Positions 60,646 through 64,000 of a stretch of 64,000 nucleotides of DNA are shown piece by piece (positions within the stretch are counted from its first letter, which is position 1; every line of letters starts with the position of its first letter). The stretch is from NCBI RefSeq assembly GCF_003340565.1, contig NZ_QPLK01000007.1:150699-214698 (forward strand), written 5' to 3'. The position numbers and the translations under genes are program-made. The notes below the pieces were generated by a model that was given only the letters and a program-made list of their open reading frames with translations, searched no databases and was not told the DNA's origin. The DNA comes from Rhodovulum sp. 12E13 (GTDB taxonomy: Bacteria; Pseudomonadota; Alphaproteobacteria; Rhodobacterales; Rhodobacteraceae).

Positions 60646-61740
60646 ATGGCGGTCACGCGGGACGAGGTGATGGAGGCGCTGCGACGGCTGACGCTGCCCG
60701 ATGGGCGCGACGTGGTCTCGCGCGATCTGGTGCGCGCGCTGACGGTCACGCCAGACGGCGAGGTGTCGTTCGTGCTCGAGGCGGCGGATGCCGGAGAGGC
60801 GCAGGCGCTCGCCCCCGTCCGCCAGGCGGCAGAGCAGATGGTGGCGAAGCTGCCGGGGGTGACGAAGGCGAGCGTGGTGCTTACGGCCCACGGCCCTGCG
60901 GGCAAGGCGCCCGCCCAGCCCACGACGCCGCCGCCCGACCTCAAGATCGGCCGCCACCCCACGCAGGCGCAGGGCGGCCCGGCCAAGGTGGCCGGCATCG
61001 ACCGCATCGTGGCGGTGGGGTCGGGCAAGGGGGGCGTCGGCAAGTCGACGGTCTCGGCCAACCTCGCCGTGGCACTGGCGAAGCAGGGGCGGCGCGTCGG
61101 GCTGCTCGACGCCGACATCTACGGCCCCTCCCAGCCCCGCATGATGGGCGTCTCGAAGAAGCCCGGCTCGCCCGACGGCAAGGCGATCGAGCCGCTGCAT
61201 GCCCACGGCGTCACGATGATGTCGATCGGGCTCATGCTGAAGCCCGAGGAGGCGGTCGTCTGGCGCGGGCCGATGCTGATGGGCGCGCTGCAGCAGTTGC
61301 TCGGGCAGGTGGCATGGGGCGATCTCGACATCCTCGTGGTCGACCTGCCGCCGGGCACGGGCGACGTGCAGCTCACGCTCTGCCAGCGATACCAGGTCAC
61401 CGGCGCGCTCGTCGTCTCGACCCCGCAGGATGTGGCGCTGATGGATGCGCGCCGCGCGATCGACATGTTCGACAAGCTCAAGGCGCCGGTGCTGGGGCTG
61501 ATCGAGAACATGTCGACCTATGTCTGTCCGAACTGCGGGCATGAGGCGCATCTCTTCGGGCAGGGCGGCGTGGAGGCGGAGGCGGCCAAGCTTGGCCTGC
61601 CCTTCCTCGGGGCGCTGCCGCTCGAGCTCGAGACCCGGGTCGCGGGCGATGCCGGCGTGCCCGTGGCGGCGGGCGAGGGCAAGGCGGCCGCGGCCTACGC
61701 CGCGCTCGCACGCCGTCTGGTCGAGCAGGGCACGGCCTGA
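60646..61740 (+). CDS. apbC: Mrp/ApbC family iron-sulfur cluster carrier ATPase
   Basis: ApbC (Mrp) is a P-loop ATPase that binds and hands over Fe-S clusters in the cytosol. The 364 residues have an N-terminal FSCA/DUF59-like domain (1-90). Walker A GSGKGGVGKST is near residue 128, with the DADIYGPSQPRMMG switch, VVDLPPGTGDVQLTL and the cluster-binding CPNC motif near residue 295. AAGGAGGGG ahead of the ATG at 60646 decides the start over an upstream ATG at 60541. It is a single gene; the division cluster promoter region begins after it. Confidence 0.95.
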   Translation: MAVTRDEVMEALRRLTLPDGRDVVSRDLVRALTVTPDGEVSFVLEAADAGEAQALAPVRQAAEQMVAKLPGVTKASVVLTAHGPAGKAPAQPTTPPPDLKIGRHPTQAQGGPAKVAGIDRIVAVGSGKGGVGKSTVSANLAVALAKQGRRVGLLDADIYGPSQPRMMGVSKKPGSPDGKAIEPLHAHGVTMMSIGLMLKPEEAVVWRGPMLMGALQQLLGQVAWGDLDILVVDLPPGTGDVQLTLCQRYQVTGALVVSTPQDVALMDARRAIDMFDKLKAPVLGLIENMSTYVCPNCGHEAHLFGQGGVEAEAAKLGLPFLGALPLELETRVAGDAGVPVAAGEGKAAAAYAALARRLVEQGTA

Positions 61741-62151
61741 CGCCCTTTTCCTGATCCCCTCGCGCCCCCCTCTCCGCCCGGGCCCGCATGGGACCCGGTG
61801 GGACGGCGGGGGCGCCATGGGAACCCATCCCACCGCGGCTTGCCCCGGACGGTTCCGGGCTTTCCTGTCGATCTTTGACGGTCTGGACCGGCGGTGATGG
61901 CCCCCTGCTGCCGGGGAGCCGCCAGATTCGCTCCGGCCCGACGCGGCATATCCACGCCAGAGTCAATCCGAACCAGTGTCGTGGCGAGGCGAATGCGCAA
62001 GCTTGTTGCGCTTCTGCACGCTGCCGTGATCGAAAGATACCGGCGGTGGCACAAGATCGTGTGGCTGCGCCCTCACCCGCTACAATATCCCCTCCGATCC
62101 TGTCGTGGCCGTGTCGGGCCGTGTGATCGGTGTCGACGGAAATTGGCTGTT
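61741..62151. other. Gap between apbC and the division-cluster promoter
   Basis: About 410 bp carry no supported gene. The clearest structure is a group of TGGGA-like repeats at 61789-61822 (TGGGA, TGGGA, GGGGC at exact 10-bp steps, then TGGGA one base early), resembling MraZ boxes. Frames here show no protein-like composition. Confidence 0.5.
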
Positions 62152-62186
62152 TCCCGTCATTTCCCATTGGTGCCCGCGAGTTCCCA
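62152..62186 (-). promoter_or_regulatory. MraZ operator: four TGGGN-type repeats at 10-bp spacing
   Basis: On the minus strand the repeats are TGGGA, CGGGC, TGGGA, CGGGA, with starts exactly 10 bp apart (plus-strand positions 62152, 62162, 62172, 62182). TGGGN direct repeats with 5-nt spacers are the known MraZ binding pattern. They overlap a possible promoter (TTGGTG at 62167, 17-nt spacer, CATACC at 62190), so autorepression of the division cluster is likely. Confidence 0.7.
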
Positions 62187-62201
62187 TGGCATACCTGTTT
62201 C

Positions 62202-62416
62202 CACGATGAGGACGGGACAACAGAGGGGCATCCCAACAAGCCCCCGAACATCCCAAGTCAGGTTTCATACAGGCACCCCGCTTCATCGACCAAAGAGATC
62301 CGGCGCGCGGGCGAGCAGACATCCCCCCAGGTGGCACGCGCAGCCGGACGACCCCTAGGATGGGGCAGAGGGCGGCGGATCAGACAGTGGCAGCGGTCTG
62401 ATCCGCCGTTTTCTTT
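62202..62416 (+). ncRNA. upsM: UpsM-like leader RNA of the division cluster
   Basis: In Rhodobacter sphaeroides the mraZ 5' leader yields an abundant sRNA of about 200 nt, UpsM, released by an intrinsic terminator just before mraZ. Here the arrangement is the same: a likely promoter under the MraZ boxes, about 215 nt of leader, and a strong terminator ending 44 nt before mraZ. The 5' end is estimated from the promoter guess. The primary sequence was not compared with known UpsM, so identity rests on position, size and terminator. Confidence 0.65.
62373..62416 (+). terminator. Intrinsic terminator/attenuator upstream of mraZ
   Basis: A perfect 13-bp stem CGGCGGATCAGAC/GTCTGATCCGCCG with a 10-nt loop is followed by TTTTCTTT. 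It stands between the promoter region and mraZ, so division-cluster transcription has to read through it. Confidence 0.88.
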
Positions 62417-62460
62417 GAAAAACCTACAAGAATCCGGGGGGCGGGACAAGGAGCGTCGGG

Positions 62461-62967
62461 GTGGAGCACCTTCTGGAGCTCACCTTCACGGGGACGAGCC
62501 GCCACAAGGTGGACGGCAAGGGCAGGGTCTCGATCCCCGCCCAGTTCCGCCGCGTCCTCGAGGCCGCCGACCCGAAGTGGCAGGACGGGCTCGCGCCGCG
62601 CCTCTTCATCGCCCACGGCCCCGAGGACCAGGCGTTCCTCGACTGCTATTCCGTCGCGGCGATGGAAGAGATCACCCGAAAGATCGACGCGCAGCCGCTC
62701 GGCTCGCCCCGGCGCGAGGCGCTGGAATACTACTTCAACGGCCAGACCTTCGGCAGCGCGACCGACGAGACGGGGCGGCTGGTCATGTCGGCCGCGCTGC
62801 GCCGGCAGATCGGCGTGACGGGCGAGGCGGTGCTGGTCGCGCGCGGCAAGTCGTTCCGCATCCTCAGCCCCGCCGCCTACGACGCCTACGCCGCCGAGCA
62901 GCGCGAGCGCCTCGCGGCACTGGCCAAGGGCGGCAACCCGCTGGCGCTGCTGTCGGAAGGAGAGTGA
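62461..62967 (+). CDS. mraZ: Division/cell wall cluster transcriptional repressor MraZ
   Basis: MraZ is the AbrB-like, ring-forming DNA-binding regulator at the head of the dcw cluster. The 168 residues show two SpoVT-AbrB repeats: KVDGKGRVSIPAQFRR near residue 15 and the second TDETGRLVMSAALRRQIGVTG near residue 100. The start is GTG with AAGGAGCGTCGGG upstream. It lies 44 bp after the leader terminator and 3 bp before rsmH, so the two are co-translated. Confidence 0.95.
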   Translation: MEHLLELTFTGTSRHKVDGKGRVSIPAQFRRVLEAADPKWQDGLAPRLFIAHGPEDQAFLDCYSVAAMEEITRKIDAQPLGSPRREALEYYFNGQTFGSATDETGRLVMSAALRRQIGVTGEAVLVARGKSFRILSPAAYDAYAAEQRERLAALAKGGNPLALLSEGE

Positions 62968-62970
62968 GCG

Positions 62971-63966
62971 ATGGCCGCCGCCGCGCCTGCCGCAGACCAC
63001 CCCGAGGCGCCCCACGTGCCTGTGCTGATCGACGCGCTGATTGCCGCGGTGGCGCCGGTCGAGGGGCGCTGGGTCGACGGCACGTTCGGCGCGGGTGGCT
63101 ACACGCGCCGCCTGCTCGAGGCGGGGGCGGCGCATGTCACGGCCATCGACCGCGATCCCGCGGCGCTCGCGGCGGCCGCGGGCTGGGCGGCGGCCAAGCC
63201 GGGGCTGACGCTGGTCGAGGGCCGGTTCGGCGAGATGGAGCGGCTGGTGGAGGGCCCCGTGCAGGGCGTCGCGCTCGATCTCGGCGTGTCGTCGATGCAG
63301 CTCGACCGCGCCGAGCGGGGCTTTTCCTTCACCCATCCCGGGCCGCTCGACATGCGGATGTCGGGGCAGGGGGCCTCGGCGGCCGATCTGGTCAACGGGG
63401 CGTCGGAGGGGCGGCTCGCCGACATCCTGTTCCATTACGGCGAGGAGCGCGCGGCGCGACGGATCGCGCGGGCGCTGGTGGCCGCGCGGCCCGTCGAGAC
63501 GACCGAGCGGCTGGCCGAGGTGGTCTCGTCCTGCCTGCCGCGCCCGAAGCCGGGGCAGTCGCACCCGGCGACCCGCAGCTTCCAGGCGCTCAGGATCGCG
63601 GTGAACGACGAGTTCGGCGAGCTGATCCGCGGGCTCGAGGCCGCCGAGCGCCTGCTGGCGCCGGGGGGCGCCCTGGCCGTGGTGACGTTCCATTCGCTCG
63701 AGGACCGGGTGGTGAAGCGCTTCCTGCAGGTGCGGTCGAGCGATGGGGGCGGCGGCAGCCGTCACGCGCCTGTCGTCGAGGCGCCGGCGCCGACTCTGCG
63801 CCTTGCGCCCAGGAAGGCCATCGCGCCGTCGGCCGCGGAGGTGGCGGCGAACCCGCGCGCCCGCTCGGCACATCTGCGGGTCGCACGGCGGACGGAGGCG
63901 CCGGCGACACCGGTCGACCGCGCCGCGCTCGGCCTGCCGGGGCCTGCGGACTGGTGGGCGGCATGA
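62971..63966 (+). CDS. rsmH: 16S rRNA (cytosine(1402)-N(4))-methyltransferase
   Basis: RsmH (MraW) methylates N4 of C1402 in 16S rRNA. The 331 residues have [13 protein letters not shown] at the start, the SAM motif [44 protein letters not shown] and [16 protein letters not shown]. It is the second gene of the dcw cluster with GGAAGGAGAGTGAGCG before the ATG. Its stop overlaps the next start by 4 nt (ATGA). Confidence 0.97.
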   Translation: MAAAAPAADHPEAPHVPVLIDALIAAVAPVEGRWVDGTFGAGGYTRRLLEAGAAHVTAIDRDPAALAAAAGWAAAKPGLTLVEGRFGEMERLVEGPVQGVALDLGVSSMQLDRAERGFSFTHPGPLDMRMSGQGASAADLVNGASEGRLADILFHYGEERAARRIARALVAARPVETTERLAEVVSSCLPRPKPGQSHPATRSFQALRIAVNDEFGELIRGLEAAERLLAPGGALAVVTFHSLEDRVVKRFLQVRSSDGGGGSRHAPVVEAPAPTLRLAPRKAIAPSAAEVAANPRARSAHLRVARRTEAPATPVDRAALGLPGPADWWAA

Positions 63967-64000
63967 GCGGCGCGGTGCCGGCCGGCCTCGGGCAGGCGCG
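63963..64000 (+). CDS. Start of next dcw gene, probably cell division protein FtsL (cut by window edge)
   Basis: Only 12 codons are visible ([12 protein letters not shown]), beginning with an ATG that overlaps the rsmH stop. Identity rests solely on dcw gene order, in which ftsL usually follows rsmH; the residues seen are not diagnostic. Confidence 0.45.
   Translation, partial: MSGAVPAGLGQA

Overview
The window is a high-GC alphaproteobacterial chromosome segment, most likely Rhodobacterales (Rhodobacteraceae). The supporting evidence is the stand-alone F1 ATP synthase operon (atpHAGDC with no F0 genes), the gloB/methyltransferase divergent pair, a VPLPA-type C-terminal sorting signal, a cuckoo-type anti-Shine-Dalgarno sRNA, and an UpsM-like leader RNA in front of mraZ. 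All calls come from reading the sequence and recalled family knowledge; no database search was possible.

Positions 1-15,000 are mostly housekeeping: the end of metK, rluB, tadA, an M23 peptidase coupled to clpA, gloB with a divergent methyltransferase, the F1 operon, a small H-type lectin protein and prs. Positions 15,000-30,000 are envelope and transport genes. They comprise an ABC importer with a tandem-fused permease and a downstream glycosyltransferase, and an overlapping set of CDP-alcohol phosphatidyltransferase, LTA-synthase-like enzyme and flippase-like protein. Next come cytochrome b561 with opgH and opgG for periplasmic glucans, an endonuclease/phosphatase-fold protein and an ABC exporter.

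Positions 30,000-51,100 hold the main accessory locus, a large gas vesicle cluster. On the minus strand, in transcription order, it runs: a soluble multi-PAS chemoreceptor, a triple-CheW protein, gvpN, a small helical protein, gvpO, gvpJ, gvpH, gvpF, gvpG, a CDC48-type double AAA ATPase, three more GvpF/L-family proteins enclosing another GvpA-family protein, gvpK, a TTG-started coiled-coil protein, and finally gvpA. Most neighbours overlap by 1-8 nt, so translation is probably coupled. Beyond gvpA lie five unrecognised genes, three of which share a small domain. TTAA-N7-TTAA-like sequences (CtrA box pattern) occur at promoter positions across this locus. Together these suggest that CtrA and a chemosensory input control buoyancy, which is an inference.

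Positions 51,250-64,000 return to core genes: tRNA-Gly, an exported-protein gene with a stop at codon 2, pyruvate carboxylase, an L-lactate dehydrogenase-family flavoprotein, a UvrD/PcrA helicase, a single-domain response regulator, a cuckoo-type sRNA and the Mrp/ApbC protein. The window ends in the start of the division cluster: MraZ operator repeats, an UpsM-like RNA with its terminator, mraZ, rsmH and the first codons of the next gene, probably ftsL.
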